A stretch of 56,302 nucleotides of DNA from Ruminococcus sp. (GCA_029060755.1 JAIDTI010000026.1:1-56302); one strand, 5' to 3'; positions 26,341 through 36,183 are shown, numbered from the stretch's first letter. Notes: generated by a model from the sequence alone, not told the origin. Numbers and translations are program-made.

Positions 26341-27195
26341 TCAAGTTAGCTCATTATTAAATAGTTTTACAAGTGCATTAACGCACTCCTGTTCTGTTAT
26401 TATTTCTGTGGATATGTCAAAACCTGCCTTTTTGAGTTCCCACGCAAGCTCCGTGACCTGCGGAACGTCAAGCCCGATTTTCTTTATCTCATCAACATGC
26501 GAAAATACGGCTCGTGGAGTATCGTCAAGCACAACATTTCCCTTGTCCATTACAACAATTCTGTCGCACTGTGCAGCTTCGTCCATGTAATGCGTAATTA
26601 GAACTATTGTTATACCCTGCTCCCTGTTCATTTTTTTGATTACCGCCATAACTTCACGCCTGCCTTGTGGGTCAAGCATAGCTGTCGGCTCGTCAAGTAT
26701 GATACATTTTGGTTGCATTGCGATAATTCCTGCAATAGCTATACGCTGTTTCTGTCCGCCTGAAAGCTGTGCAGGAGAATGAAGCCTGTATTCGTACATA
26801 TTGACGGCTTTAAGAGCATCATCAACACGCTTTCGCATTTCATCATACGGCACACCAAGATTTTCAAGTGCAAAGGCAACATCTTCCTCAACAACAGATG
26901 ACACTATCTGATTATCGGGATTCTGAAATACCATTCCTGCACGCTGTCGCAGTTCAAATATTTTTTCTTCGTCTGATGTGCATATACCGTCAACTGTTAC
27001 TTTGCCCGATGTTGGTATCAGTATGGCGTTGATATGCTTTGCAAGAGTGGATTTGCCCGAACCATTGTGACCAAGTACCGCTATAAATTCGCCCTCTTTT
27101 ATATTGAGATTCACACCTTTCAGCACTTCAACAGGATTTTCACCATTACTGTCATATCTGAAATGCAGGTCTTTTATTTCAATAATATTTCCCAT
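26341..27195 (-). CDS. ecfA1: ECF transporter ATPase EcfA1
   Basis: First ATPase of the ECF module, pairing with EcfA2. Walker [11 protein letters not shown]-loop FQNPDNQ, signature LSGGQKQR, Walker [15 protein letters not shown]-loop ITHYM; the tail [18 protein letters not shown] parallels that of EcfA2. I use ATG 27195 ([10 protein letters not shown]), preceded by AGAGGT, rather than the open frame 15 codons upstream. It starts 4 nt after the methyltransferase gene. Confidence 0.92.
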   Translation of the reverse strand: MGNIIEIKDLHFRYDSNGENPVEVLKGVNLNIKEGEFIAVLGHNGSGKSTLAKHINAILIPTSGKVTVDGICTSDEEKIFELRQRAGMVFQNPDNQIVSSVVEEDVAFALENLGVPYDEMRKRVDDALKAVNMYEYRLHSPAQLSGGQKQRIAIAGIIAMQPKCIILDEPTAMLDPQGRREVMAVIKKMNREQGITIVLITHYMDEAAQCDRIVVMDKGNVVLDDTPRAVFSHVDEIKKIGLDVPQVTELAWELKKAGFDISTEIITEQECVNALVKLFNNELT

Positions 27196-27199
27196 TCTG

Positions 27200-28063
27200 T
27201 TACCTCTGCCATATAGCTGTTGAACCGCAGGGCAAAACAAGTCCCGTTGATTTTACGGGAAGTCCAATTTCATCAAATGAAACAGAACCGCCAAATTTTG
27301 CAGTAAGAACAGTTCCAAGAATATATCCCATAACTGACGGCGAAAGACCCGTAGTATAGCTGTTTATCAGGAAAAATAACGGATTGTCGGAAAGTACGTC
27401 AGCACATAATTTAACCAAATCATATACACTGCTTTCAAGTTTCCAGATTTCACCGTTTGAGCCACGTCCGTAAGAGGGAGGGTCCATGACTATTGCATCA
27501 TACTTTCTGCCACGTCTTATCTCTCTTGCAACGAACTTTTCGCAGTCGTCAACAATCCAGCGGATTGGCTTGTCAACAAGTCCCGACGATACGGCATTTT
27601 CTCTTGCCCACTGCACCATGCCTTTAGATGCGTCAACATGACATACAGAAGCACCAGCCTCTGCACAAGCAAGTGTTGCACCGCCTGTATAGGCAAAAAG
27701 GTTAAGCACGCTTATTTCTCTGCCTGAACTCAAGATTTTATCTGCCATGAAATCCCAGTTTACAGCCTGTTCGGGAAAAATACCTGTATGCTTGAAACCA
27801 GTCGGACGGATATTGAAAACAAGTGAGCCGTAAGTTATATTCCACGATTCAGGAATTTTCTTTCTGAACTCCCATTGTCCTCCGCCCTGATTTGAACGGT
27901 GATAGTGACCGTCTGCCCTTTTCCATAACGGGTCATTTCTTTCAGTTTTCCATATAATCTGCGGGTCGGGTCTTATGAGACTTATACCGCCCCATTTTTC
28001 AAGCTTTTCACCACATGATGTATCTAAAATAATATAATCGTTCCAGTTATCTGCTGTTCTCAA
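27200..28063 (-). CDS. RlmI-like SAM-dependent methyltransferase
   Basis: A class I methyltransferase of the RlmI/RlmK type, which methylate cytosine or guanine in 23S rRNA. Motif I is [19 protein letters not shown], the acidic loop [15 protein letters not shown] follows, and the catalytic motif IV is DPPSYGRG. No PUA domain is seen, so the substrate is uncertain. The start is TTG at 28063; AAAGGAG within the last codons of the phosphohexomutase gene is 8 nt upstream. Part of the ruv-ecf cluster. Confidence 0.8.
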   Translation of the reverse strand: MRTADNWNDYIILDTSCGEKLEKWGGISLIRPDPQIIWKTERNDPLWKRADGHYHRSNQGGGQWEFRKKIPESWNITYGSLVFNIRPTGFKHTGIFPEQAVNWDFMADKILSSGREISVLNLFAYTGGATLACAEAGASVCHVDASKGMVQWARENAVSSGLVDKPIRWIVDDCEKFVAREIRRGRKYDAIVMDPPSYGRGSNGEIWKLESSVYDLVKLCADVLSDNPLFFLINSYTTGLSPSVMGYILGTVLTAKFGGSVSFDEIGLPVKSTGLVLPCGSTAIWQR

Positions 28064-28066
28064 AAC

Positions 28067-29428
28067 TCATTCTCCTTTAAATCCTGCCTGTGTTCGTTCT
28101 TTTATAGTAGTTGCTATCTGCAAAGCCATTGAATTTATATCCGAAAAATTCTTTCCCTCAATTCTTATGCGGATTATAGGTTCTCTGCCTGTTTCCCTGA
28201 CAATTATTCTGCCGTCATTGCCAAGAATTTCCTCCAGCTCCTCAATAAGACTTGTTATAGCCCTGTCATTTTTCCATATTTCACGGTATTTTTTCTCAAT
28301 AGGCACATTAAGCATAACCTGTGGTAATTTCTCAACTATTTCAGCAAGTTCGCTCATCTTTTTACCCGATTTTTTCAGTATGTCAAGAAGTTTCAGTCCC
28401 GTAAGCATACCGTCAGCGGACGGCATATCATCAAGAAAAATAATATGTCCCGAAGGGTCTCCGCCGATACAACAGTCACACTCCACCATTTTCTGAATCA
28501 TACTTCTTTCACCGACCGGAGCAGGTATTACAGATATATCATTAGCCTTTGCAAACTGAATCAGTCCGAGATTATTCGCTTGTGTTGCAATGATTGTATT
28601 ATTGTTGAGCTTGTCATTTTTTTTCATATCCATTGCACACAAAGCTATAATAATATCGCCGTCAATTATATTGCCGTATTCGTCAACAGCCAGACAGCGT
28701 TCACCTGAACCGTCAAAAGCGATACCGCAGTCACATTCGTTATCTTCGACAAATTCCATGAGCTTTTCAATATGTATACTTCCGCTTGTGTTTATGTTTG
28801 TACCGTCAGGCTTGTTTCCCATAATAAACACTTCTGCACCGAAAAACTTGAAAACACCTTCAGCAAGCGTACTTGTACAGCCGTTTCCGCAGTCAACAGC
28901 AATTTTCAGTCCTTTCAGATTCACTTCCGCAACATCTTTAAGACGGTTTATATAGTTTTCAATCACATTTTCATTATAAGTAACCTTGCCATATTCTTTA
29001 AGCTGAACAGGTGCTATTTCTTCAGGATTTTTCATAACAATGCGTTCAATTTCATTTTCGGAATTTGCATCAAGCCTAAATCCTTTCGGCGAAAAAAGCT
29101 TTATTCCGTTCACATCGTTATTAGCGTGAGATGCCGTTACCATTATTCCGCCGTCTGCACCATATTCACGTATATTCCACGCAAGAACAGCAACAGGAAC
29201 TTCCCCGAGCAGTTCCACATCAGCACCGGCAGAACATAATCCCGTACATAATGCAAGCTCAATAACATCTGACGAACTTCGTGTATCTTTTGCTATAAAA
29301 AATTTAGCTTTTCGGTCTTTCTCCGAAAGTACGGCATTTACGGCTCTGCCAATCTGCATGGCAAATTCGCAGGTAAATTCAGTTACAGCAAGTCCCCTGA
29401 TACCGTTTTTTCCGAATATTTTACTCAT
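28067..29428 (-). CDS. Divergent phosphohexomutase (GlmM-like) with altered active-site loops
   Basis: Belongs to the alpha-D-phosphohexomutase family (FGKNGIRGLA start, four domains, 453 aa), whose bacterial GlmM makes glucosamine-1-phosphate for peptidoglycan. All four signature loops deviate. The phosphoserine loop is TASHANND (usual TASHNP). The metal loop is FDGSGERC (usual DGDGDR: two of three metal Asps replaced). The sugar loop is GGDPSGH (usual GGExSGH). The phosphate loop is RETGREP (usual RxSGTEP). It may be a paralogue with changed or lost chemistry; a canonical glmM is presumably elsewhere. It overlaps the C39-like gene by 8 nt. Confidence 0.75.
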   Translation of the reverse strand: MSKIFGKNGIRGLAVTEFTCEFAMQIGRAVNAVLSEKDRKAKFFIAKDTRSSSDVIELALCTGLCSAGADVELLGEVPVAVLAWNIREYGADGGIMVTASHANNDVNGIKLFSPKGFRLDANSENEIERIVMKNPEEIAPVQLKEYGKVTYNENVIENYINRLKDVAEVNLKGLKIAVDCGNGCTSTLAEGVFKFFGAEVFIMGNKPDGTNINTSGSIHIEKLMEFVEDNECDCGIAFDGSGERCLAVDEYGNIIDGDIIIALCAMDMKKNDKLNNNTIIATQANNLGLIQFAKANDISVIPAPVGERSMIQKMVECDCCIGGDPSGHIIFLDDMPSADGMLTGLKLLDILKKSGKKMSELAEIVEKLPQVMLNVPIEKKYREIWKNDRAITSLIEELEEILGNDGRIIVRETGREPIIRIRIEGKNFSDINSMALQIATTIKERTQAGFKGE

Positions 29429-29891
29429 TTCTATACTCCTGTCTTAATTTATATATAACCAGCGGTTTTCTTCCGCCGAAAATTTTTTCAAATGAACTGT
29501 ATTTCATATATGACTGCAAATTATTATATCTGTTGTATACCTTTATATCATCATTATCACGGATGCAGAAAACAGTGTGTATTGTTGATAAAAAGGGGAT
29601 TCCTGTCCACGACGAAACAATAACCGCCTCTGCACTGCCGGCTGACTTTACTTTCTCACATTCAGCACCGAAATGATTCAATGCTTTTCCGATACAGTAT
29701 ATATTGCACCCGAAAAATCCCCCGAAAACAGCGTAACGCTCCATATATTTCCTTACAGCATCTATTTCCTGCGGAATATTGAGATATTCAAGCGCATTAT
29801 ATACTGATATGACTTCACAACCATTAAAGCTCATGGGAAAAAGTCCATATTTCATCTTTGCGGTTTTTCCAAGTGCCTGACCGTTTATCAT
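29421..29891 (-). CDS. C39-like (papain-fold) protein, possible cysteine peptidase
   Basis: A 156-aa protein without a signal peptide. It has the spacing of a peptidase C39-like fold: a Cys-containing helix [15 protein letters not shown] near residue 24, and a later His/strand block [19 protein letters not shown] near 103-120 with an Asp/Asn following. Whether it is an active protease is unknown. Its ATG overlaps the ruvB stop (ATGA), so translation is coupled, and its end overlaps the phosphohexomutase by 8 nt. Confidence 0.55.
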   Translation of the reverse strand: MINGQALGKTAKMKYGLFPMSFNGCEVISVYNALEYLNIPQEIDAVRKYMERYAVFGGFFGCNIYCIGKALNHFGAECEKVKSAGSAEAVIVSSWTGIPFLSTIHTVFCIRDNDDIKVYNRYNNLQSYMKYSSFEKIFGGRKPLVIYKLRQEYRNE

Positions 29892-30937
29892 GTTATTTTA
29901 AGCTGTCCTGAATTATCATCAGGCGGTACTAATCCAAGATGCTCATATGCAAGACGTGTTGCAACTCTGCCACGTGGAGTTCTGCCAAGAAATCCTAACT
30001 GCATAAGAAACGGCTCACAAACGTCCTCTAAAGTAACGGCTTCCTCACCTATTGCAGATGCGATTGTTTCAAGTCCGACTGGTCCACCGCTATAGCCTTT
30101 TATAATCATATTGAGCATACGTCTGTCAAGACTGTCAAGTCCAAGTGCATCAATTTCAAGTCTGCCTAATGCTATTTCTGCAATTTCCTTTGTAATTTCA
30201 CCATTGCCCATTACATCTGCAAAATCACGCACACGCTTAAGCAGTCTGTTTGCGATTCGGGGTGTACCTCTTGCACGTCCTGCAACTTCTGACGCTCCGT
30301 CTGTTGTACATGGAATATTCAATATCATTGCACTTCTGCGGACTATATCTGTCAGCTGTTCTTTATTATACAGCTCCAGACGTTCTATAACGCCGAATCT
30401 GTCACGCAACGGAGCTGAAAGCTGTCCTGCTCTTGTTGTTGCACCTATAAGAGTAAACGGCTTTAAATCCATTCTTATTGAACGTGCCGACGGTCCTTTG
30501 CCTATTATAATATCAATAACTCTGTCCTCCAGTGCAGGATAGAGTATTTCCTCAACCTGCTTTGAAAGACGGTGAATTTCGTCAATGAAAAGCACATCAT
30601 TATCAGAAAGACTTGTAAGAAGTGAAACAAGGTCGCCTGTTTTTTCGATTGCAGGACCTGTTGTTATTCTAAGATTTACGCCAAGCTCATGTGCGATAAT
30701 TGCCGAAAGAGTAGTTTTGCCAAGTCCGGGAGGACCGTATAACAGAACATGGTCAAGCGGTTCACCTCTGCGCTTTGCCGCCTGAATGTATACAGCTATT
30801 TTCTCTTTCACTTTGTCCTGCCCGATATATTCATGCAGACTCTGCGGACGAAGTGTAACTTCAATATCACCGTCTTCCTGCATATTTTCAGGCGAAATCA
30901 CTCGTGGAGCAAACTCCATATCTTCAGTTTGTATCAT
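29888..30937 (-). CDS. ruvB: Holliday junction branch migration helicase RuvB
   Basis: The AAA+ motor that drives branch migration with RuvA. Walker [10 protein letters not shown], Walker [10 protein letters not shown], sensor GATTRAG, arginine-finger region APLRDRFG, winged-helix C-terminus ending [18 protein letters not shown] start at ATG 30937 (MIQTEDMEF), which follows AAGGAG, rather than an in-frame site 19 codons upstream that would overlap sseB. Separated from ruvA by an sseB-like gene. Confidence 0.95.
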   Translation of the reverse strand: MIQTEDMEFAPRVISPENMQEDGDIEVTLRPQSLHEYIGQDKVKEKIAVYIQAAKRRGEPLDHVLLYGPPGLGKTTLSAIIAHELGVNLRITTGPAIEKTGDLVSLLTSLSDNDVLFIDEIHRLSKQVEEILYPALEDRVIDIIIGKGPSARSIRMDLKPFTLIGATTRAGQLSAPLRDRFGVIERLELYNKEQLTDIVRRSAMILNIPCTTDGASEVAGRARGTPRIANRLLKRVRDFADVMGNGEITKEIAEIALGRLEIDALGLDSLDRRMLNMIIKGYSGGPVGLETIASAIGEEAVTLEDVCEPFLMQLGFLGRTPRGRVATRLAYEHLGLVPPDDNSGQLKIT

Positions 30938-30947
30938 ATAAAACTCC

Positions 30948-31673
30948 TTATTTTTCAAAGAATCGTTTTTGTCTTGTGTAGAACAGTTCAGCATTTTCAG
31001 AAGCGGTTTTTCCGATATTCTGCTGACAGCTTATAAAGCTGATATGTTCGTCAGGTTTTGTTATTTTTGATATATATTTTGACAAAGGCACAAACAGATT
31101 TCTTGTGTTGCCTGTCATATCAAGTACAAAGAGAATCTGTGGTACTTCGTTTCCTCTTGTCATCTCTGTAACAAACGCTTTTTCAACGTTCGGCTGTCTT
31201 TCAAGAAACTTTGATACAGCTTTTTTCAGATGCTCAACAGAATGACGGCAAGGACGAAACTCCATTTTTTCATCATCATTATTTGGAAGTGCCTTTATAC
31301 GCTGATTTTTTGCAATCATGATAATCGACTTTATCTCCTGCGACGAAAATTCCTTTCCGTATGAATTAGGATTAAGCACGGCAGAAGCTGTCTGAATCAT
31401 GTAGAAAAAGCGGAGACAGTTTATTTTGTAACAGTCAACATATCTATTTGCAAATTTCTGCAATGCCTGATAGCTTGTAAAGAACGGTATGAAAATATCG
31501 CCGTTTGAGTTCTGTGTTGTAACAAGTTCAAGCTGTATATCACTGCCGAAAAACTGCGTATTGACTGAATTTTTGCAAATCACATATATATCACTTCTTA
31601 TAAGCGTCTGCAAGAACATTGCACGCTTTGACGGCTCTGTTATTGCATCTTTCAGAAGTTCATCAAGATTCAT
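30948..31673 (-). CDS. SseB-family protein
   Basis: A 241-aa soluble protein with an SseB-like N-terminal domain ([32 protein letters not shown]) and an SseB C-terminal domain (about 145-235, [20 protein letters not shown]). The SseB family is widespread in Firmicutes and Enterobacteria with no settled biochemical role. It sits between ruvA and ruvB, 24 nt after ruvA and 10 nt before ruvB, so it is cotranscribed with the resolvasome genes. Confidence 0.75.
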   Translation of the reverse strand: MNLDELLKDAITEPSKRAMFLQTLIRSDIYVICKNSVNTQFFGSDIQLELVTTQNSNGDIFIPFFTSYQALQKFANRYVDCYKINCLRFFYMIQTASAVLNPNSYGKEFSSQEIKSIIMIAKNQRIKALPNNDDEKMEFRPCRHSVEHLKKAVSKFLERQPNVEKAFVTEMTRGNEVPQILFVLDMTGNTRNLFVPLSKYISKITKPDEHISFISCQQNIGKTASENAELFYTRQKRFFEK

Positions 31674-31697
31674 AGCTAAAAAATCTCCCTTTCTTAA

Positions 31698-32303
31698 TCA
31701 TTTTCCTGACACTATATATCGCAATGTTTCCTTGATAAGACTTTGTGTGTCAAGTGTCGGGTCAAGTTTTCGGAGTATGGGAGCAACTTCTCCCTGCGAA
31801 TAGCCAAGCACCATAAGAGCTTCCATAGCCTCACCTATTGCGGAACTGTCTGCAACTGCTGAACTATCTGTATATGCTGATGCAGTCATGTCAATCGATT
31901 CAGAGGAAATTTTGTCTTTCAGTTCAAGCACAATACGCTGTGCAGTCTTTGCACCTATGCCCTTTGTTTTGGTAAATGCCTTGCTGTCACCTGATGCAAT
32001 GGCAAAAGCAAATTTTTCGGGTGTCATATCTGAAAGAATGGACGTTGCAGCTTTTCCGCCTATTCCCGTAACAGATATAAGCAGGCGGAAACAGTTCAGC
32101 TCCTGCTGACTTATAAATCCGAACAGCTCAACAATACTTTCCTTTATATAAAGATGTGTGAATAATGTGACATCACTGCCAATCTCCCCAAGCTTTGATA
32201 TGGTGCTGTATGAAGTTCTGCAACCGTAGCCAACTCCTCCGCACTCCACAACAGCAAAATTCATTTCTTTTGTCAGAAGTTTTCCGTGTAAACTGTAAAT
32301 CAT
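31698..32303 (-). CDS. ruvA: Holliday junction DNA-binding protein RuvA
   Basis: Tetrameric protein that holds the four-way junction for RuvB. OB-fold N-terminus (MIYSLHGKLLTKEMNFAVVE), two helix-hairpin-helix motifs (LLISVTGIGGKAATSIL and TKGIGAKTAQRIVLELKDK), and the C-terminal RuvB-contact domain (EAMEALMVLGYSQGEV). The ATG at 32303 is preceded by GGGAG, 4 nt after the ruvC stop. Confidence 0.95.
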   Translation of the reverse strand: MIYSLHGKLLTKEMNFAVVECGGVGYGCRTSYSTISKLGEIGSDVTLFTHLYIKESIVELFGFISQQELNCFRLLISVTGIGGKAATSILSDMTPEKFAFAIASGDSKAFTKTKGIGAKTAQRIVLELKDKISSESIDMTASAYTDSSAVADSSAIGEAMEALMVLGYSQGEVAPILRKLDPTLDTQSLIKETLRYIVSGK

Positions 32304-32307
32304 ATTT

Positions 32308-32793
32308 TTACTCCCATCTTGTTGTATGCCCGTGACATATTGCTACTGCAAGGGCATCTGCCGCATCATCGGGCTTTGGAATGTGTGCAAGATTCAATAA
32401 CTGCCTTGTCATCTCCATAACCTGCTTTTTTTCAGCCTTTCCATACCCGACAACAGCGGATTTCACCTGCAAAGGCGTGTACTCAAATACAGGAACATTT
32501 CTTTTTGCCGCCGAAAGAACTGTAACACCTCTTGCTTGTGCAACGTCAATAGCCGTTTTCTGATTTGTCGTAAAAAACAGCTTTTCAACTGCCATACAGT
32601 GCGGACGGTATTTGTCAAATATAAATTCAATATCCGTGTGAATTGAATTAAGTCGCTCTGTAAACGGAATATGAGCTTCTGTAAGCACTGCGCCGTATTC
32701 TATCAGTCTGAAATTAATCGTATCATACTCTACAATTCCGAATCCCACAATAGCATATCCAGGGTCAACACCTAAAATTCTTATATTTTTCAA
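32308..32793 (-). CDS. ruvC: Holliday junction resolvase RuvC
   Basis: Cuts Holliday junctions symmetrically. The RNase-H-like acidic catalytic set is visible: Asp in LGVDPGYAIVGFG, Glu in AVEKLFF, and the two Asps in PDDAADALAVAICH. 161 aa. The start is TTG at 32793 with only a weak ribosome site (ACGGAAC). First gene of the long minus-strand cluster, under its own promoter. Confidence 0.93.
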   Translation of the reverse strand: MKNIRILGVDPGYAIVGFGIVEYDTINFRLIEYGAVLTEAHIPFTERLNSIHTDIEFIFDKYRPHCMAVEKLFFTTNQKTAIDVAQARGVTVLSAAKRNVPVFEYTPLQVKSAVVGYGKAEKKQVMEMTRQLLNLAHIPKPDDAADALAVAICHGHTTRWE

Positions 32794-32836
32794 TTCTGTT
32801 CCGTCCGTTCTTTATATTTTCTTACATATATTTTAT

Positions 32837-32865
32837 ATTATATCATAATAAGAACATATTTGCAA
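32837..32865 (-). promoter_or_regulatory. Promoter of ruvC and the long minus-strand cluster
   Basis: On the minus strand TTGCAA (32865-32860), 17 nt, then TATAAT (32842-32837). I found no equally good promoter further down the cluster, though internal promoters inside genes cannot be excluded. Confidence 0.75.
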
Positions 32866-32882
32866 CTATTTTATAGCATAAA

Positions 32883-32913
32883 AAAAGCCTGATTTTTTTA
32901 CTATCAGACTTTT
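32883..32913 (-). terminator. Terminator of the secG-rnr-lipoprotein transcript
   Basis: AAAAGCCTGAT (32883-32893) pairs with ATCAGACTTTT (32903-32913) with one mismatch; the minus strand continues into a T-run. It separates this transcript from the ruvC promoter. Confidence 0.75.
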
Positions 32914-32920
32914 TCTGCAA

Positions 32921-33697
32921 TTAATATGGCAACCTGAATTTCAATACACGCCATGCACCGTCATAATCAATTGTTATAACAAAATCTTCAGGAGAAATAT
33001 AGGCATCATTGCCAAAATCATCACCATTGTAATAATTTTCGACAGTAAATGATATTTCGTTGTCGGAGCGTGAGTTTACAGCAGTAACAACCGATTTTTC
33101 ATAGAATATATCAGCACCTCTTGCACCGTTCAGACAATATGCACGTCCACCCGATTCTGTAAATACTTCGTCTATCCTGTCAGAATAGCTTTCACTGAAT
33201 ATTTTATGATAGTCTGCTCTTACGTCGTCAAGGGAGTTTATGCCGTCTGCTGTAATAAGATAGCAGTCCCAGCCATAAATATTCTTTGCAGTCTGCGTTG
33301 TATCAAGTGCATAGGGTGAGCCGACGGTAAAATCCCATTCAGTTTTGCAGGCGGATTCAAAAAGTAATTGAGCCGCTGAAATAAGTGCATCATCTGATAA
33401 ATCCTCAACATCTTCACTGAAAACTATACCGCCTGAAATGTCAGTCTGCTGAAAACTACTGGTACTTGAAGTTGTTGTTGTGGATTTTTCTGTAGTTGAT
33501 GCAGTTGTCTTGCTGACTGTAACAGATTCTGTTGTTGATTCTGTAGCAGTTGTATCTGTTGATGCTGTAGTTTCAGATGAGGAACTTTCAGTGGCAACAG
33601 AGGAACTTTCAGAAACAGACTGATTTGTCTTGTCTCCACAGGCTGTAAATCCGCACAAAAAAGCCGTTACAACTGAAATAATCACAATTTTACGCAT
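32921..33697 (-). CDS. Lipoprotein with Ser/Thr-rich stalk, IseA-like
   Basis: A 258-aa predicted lipoprotein (signal ending GFTAC), followed by a Ser/Thr-rich stalk at about residues 28-82 and a folded C-terminal domain. The C-terminal part (ARGADIFYEKSVVTAVN, SFTVENYYNGDDFG) recalls the IseA family of cell-wall DL-endopeptidase inhibitors, but the match is only by eye. It begins 3 nt after rnr, where smpB is often found in other Firmicutes. The mature start CGDKT is shared with the cohesin-like lipoprotein. Confidence 0.65.
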   Translation of the reverse strand: MRKIVIISVVTAFLCGFTACGDKTNQSVSESSSVATESSSSETTASTDTTATESTTESVTVSKTTASTTEKSTTTTSSTSSFQQTDISGGIVFSEDVEDLSDDALISAAQLLFESACKTEWDFTVGSPYALDTTQTAKNIYGWDCYLITADGINSLDDVRADYHKIFSESYSDRIDEVFTESGGRAYCLNGARGADIFYEKSVVTAVNSRSDNEISFTVENYYNGDDFGNDAYISPEDFVITIDYDGAWRVLKFRLPY

Positions 33698-33700
33698 AAA

Positions 33701-35860
33701 TTAATCACCCTCATCAAGTACAAAGTCTATTTTTCCCTCACTGACATTCACTTCCGCACATATAACCTGAACAGTGTTGCCAAGTTCATATGAAACACCG
33801 CTGAATTTTTCAGTAAGTGCAACAGGTTCGGAATAATCGTACTCACCTTCAGGAAGCGTGCGTATATGCACAAGTCCTTCTACAGAGTTCGGAAGTTCAG
33901 CATAAAAGCCATATTCCGTAACACCTGAAATTTTAGCTGTAAAACTTTCGCCGATATACTGCTTCATATATTCAGCTTTATAGCAGTCCTCACACTCACG
34001 CTCAACCGCTACCGCCCTTATTTCAGCAGATGATGATTTTTCAGACGCATTTACAGCAAATCCGCTGTATCTCTTGTTAAGCCATGTTTTGTCATATCCC
34101 GCAAGAATATCTGTTATAATACGGTGTATAGCCAAATCAGGATAACGTCTTATCGGAGATGTGAAATGTGCATAGTCATCAAGGACAAGTCCGAAATGCC
34201 CAAGCGGTTCATTGGAATACTTCGCTTTTGACATTGAACGGAGTACCATCATATTTACAGATTCAAACTTTTCCGTATCTCTCACATTATCAAGGATTTC
34301 AGCCATATGAACGGGTTTCACCTCTGTAAAATGCGGATACTGTATATTCAGCTTTGTAAGCGTTGCACATAATTGAGTTATTTTTTCCTCCGGCGGAGCT
34401 TCGTGAACACGATAAACAAACGGAATGTTCTTTTCCCTTGCAAGTTTTGCCGCCGCTTCATTTGCACAAAGCATAAATTCCTCTATAATGCGTTCGGACT
34501 TTCCACGTTCACGTGGCAGAACATCAACACATACGCCATTTTCGTTGATTATCAGCTTGCTTTCAACTGTTTCAAGTTCAGGAGCGTGACGACGTTTTTT
34601 CCTTGCAAGCAGAATGTCAGCAAGTTCGTCTATAAGCGGAATTTCCTCTGACACACAATCATATTTTGCAAGTATACTGTCATCTGCCGTACCATCAAGA
34701 ATCCTGTTTATTTCAGAGTATATGCCCTTTACTCTTGACCTGATAACACTTTTGCAGAAACGGTAACTAAGCATACTGCCGTCTTTGTCAAGTTCAACAA
34801 ATGCAGACAGCGTAAGCCTGTTTTCGTTCGGATTAAGTGAGCATATACCGTTAGAGAGTTCTTTCGGGAGCATTGGTATAACCTTGTCTGCATAATATAT
34901 GCTTGTACCACGTCTCAAGGCTTCTTTGTCCAAAGCACTGTTGCCCTTTACATAGTGTGAGACATCAGCAATATGAACTCCAAGCAGATAGCCTTTTTCC
35001 GTGCGCTGAACGGAAACAGCGTCATCAAGGTCTTTTGATTCTGCACCGTCTATAGTGAAAATCGGCATATCACGCAAATCCTCACGATTGTTGAAACTGT
35101 ATTCCTGAACACCGCCCTCCTCTATTTTGTGAGCTTCTTTCAGCACATCATCAGGGAATTTCTTTTCCACGCCATGCAATGCAAGAATGGACTCCGCACA
35201 TGATGATGCAAATTCACTGCTACCAAAAACAAGAATTATGCGAACTTTGTGTTCAGCGTGCCTTTTTCCTCTGTGGGTTATCTCCGCAAGAACTTTGTCA
35301 CCTCTTGAAAAAGGCACATTGTTTCCCTTTTCGATTATAATATGGGTGTTCATGCAAATATCGGGGACAAGATATAAATTTCCCTCTGTATATTCGATTG
35401 TACCCGTCATTTTGTTGCTTCCAAATTCAAGAATATCTGCAATTTCGCCCTCCGGTTCGCCCGAACGTGACGGAATATCAGAAATAAGCACTCTGTCATC
35501 AGGCATAGCCCCGAGCATACACTTTCCGGGAATAAAATATTCCGTGCCGTCGTCAGTCATGGCAAAGCCGAATGTACGGCTAAGACGTGTGATTTTTCCG
35601 ACGTGCATATTAAGACGTTCAGCAAGAGCCGTTTTCATGCCCTTGCGCATTACAACAATACCCTCTGTCCGCAGTTCATCAAATGCTTTAACAAAATATT
35701 CTCTGCCCGATTTTTTTGTACGGCACTTTTTTTCAAGTTCTGCAATGGTCATTGTGCTTTTGTTATATGTTTTAAGAAATGTTATGATTTTATTCTTATA
35801 GCTTTCAATGCTAAATTCAGCATTGTGTGATGAAATTTTTTTTCCGGATTTTTTTGACAT
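33701..35860 (-). CDS. rnr: Ribonuclease R
   Basis: A 3'-5' exoribonuclease that degrades structured RNA and stable RNA precursors. N-terminal winged helix (about 10-80), cold-shock domains (about 85-225), RNB catalytic domain with the metal-binding cluster TIDGAESKDLDDAVSV, and a C-terminal S1 domain (about 635-715, GFYAELPNSVEGLVHI). The basic tail after S1 found in E. coli is absent. I start at ATG 35860 (MSKKSGKKI) because the in-frame GTG nine bases upstream is part of the GAGGTG ribosome site. The secG terminator lies directly upstream, so rnr either relies on readthrough or has a promoter I did not find. Confidence 0.93.
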   Translation of the reverse strand: MSKKSGKKISSHNAEFSIESYKNKIITFLKTYNKSTMTIAELEKKCRTKKSGREYFVKAFDELRTEGIVVMRKGMKTALAERLNMHVGKITRLSRTFGFAMTDDGTEYFIPGKCMLGAMPDDRVLISDIPSRSGEPEGEIADILEFGSNKMTGTIEYTEGNLYLVPDICMNTHIIIEKGNNVPFSRGDKVLAEITHRGKRHAEHKVRIILVFGSSEFASSCAESILALHGVEKKFPDDVLKEAHKIEEGGVQEYSFNNREDLRDMPIFTIDGAESKDLDDAVSVQRTEKGYLLGVHIADVSHYVKGNSALDKEALRRGTSIYYADKVIPMLPKELSNGICSLNPNENRLTLSAFVELDKDGSMLSYRFCKSVIRSRVKGIYSEINRILDGTADDSILAKYDCVSEEIPLIDELADILLARKKRRHAPELETVESKLIINENGVCVDVLPRERGKSERIIEEFMLCANEAAAKLAREKNIPFVYRVHEAPPEEKITQLCATLTKLNIQYPHFTEVKPVHMAEILDNVRDTEKFESVNMMVLRSMSKAKYSNEPLGHFGLVLDDYAHFTSPIRRYPDLAIHRIITDILAGYDKTWLNKRYSGFAVNASEKSSSAEIRAVAVERECEDCYKAEYMKQYIGESFTAKISGVTEYGFYAELPNSVEGLVHIRTLPEGEYDYSEPVALTEKFSGVSYELGNTVQVICAEVNVSEGKIDFVLDEGD

Positions 35861-35876
35861 TCTATTCACCTCAACT

Positions 35877-35909
35877 AAAAAACCCTATGACTTAACTTGT
35901 CACAGGGTT
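35877..35909 (-). terminator. Terminator after secG, just before rnr
   Basis: On the minus strand AACCCTGTGAC pairs with GTCATAGGGTT (one G-U) around 7 nt, followed by TTTTTAG. It ends 17 nt before the rnr start codon and probably limits rnr expression. Confidence 0.8.
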
Positions 35910-35925
35910 GATTCTCTGTTTGTTT

Positions 35926-36183
35926 TTACTTATCAGTAAAAATAGGAACAATATTTACTGCTAAAGTTATTAAAAACATAATGATACCGCAAGTTCTTGT
36001 AATTCTTGCAAGGACAGCCTCTCTGCTTCTGCCCTCATTCTTTCCATAGAATGAATCAGAGCTTGCACCAGTAAGGGCAGCTGTCATGCCGTCCTGATTT
36101 TTTGATTCCTGCATAAGACAAAGAACTACAATAACGATACACGCAATAATGAGAACAACTCCGCCGATTATTTCAAGTATGCT
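35926..36183 (-). CDS. secG: Preprotein translocase subunit SecG
   Basis: An 85-aa subunit of the SecYEG channel. Two membrane helices (IIGGVVLIIACIVIVVLCL; CGIIMFLITLAVNIV) flank a cytoplasmic loop that contains the family motif SSDSFYGKN. The start is the ATG at 36183 after GGAGG. secG-rnr order is conserved in many Firmicutes. Confidence 0.9.
   Translation of the reverse strand, partial: SILEIIGGVVLIIACIVIVVLCLMQESKNQDGMTAALTGASSDSFYGKNEGRSREAVLARITRTCGIIMFLITLAVNIVPIFTDK

Noticed and set aside
33440-33620. Low-complexity repeat in the minus-strand lipoprotein gene
   Set aside because: Encodes the Ser/Thr-rich stalk; other-frame open reading there is a by-product.
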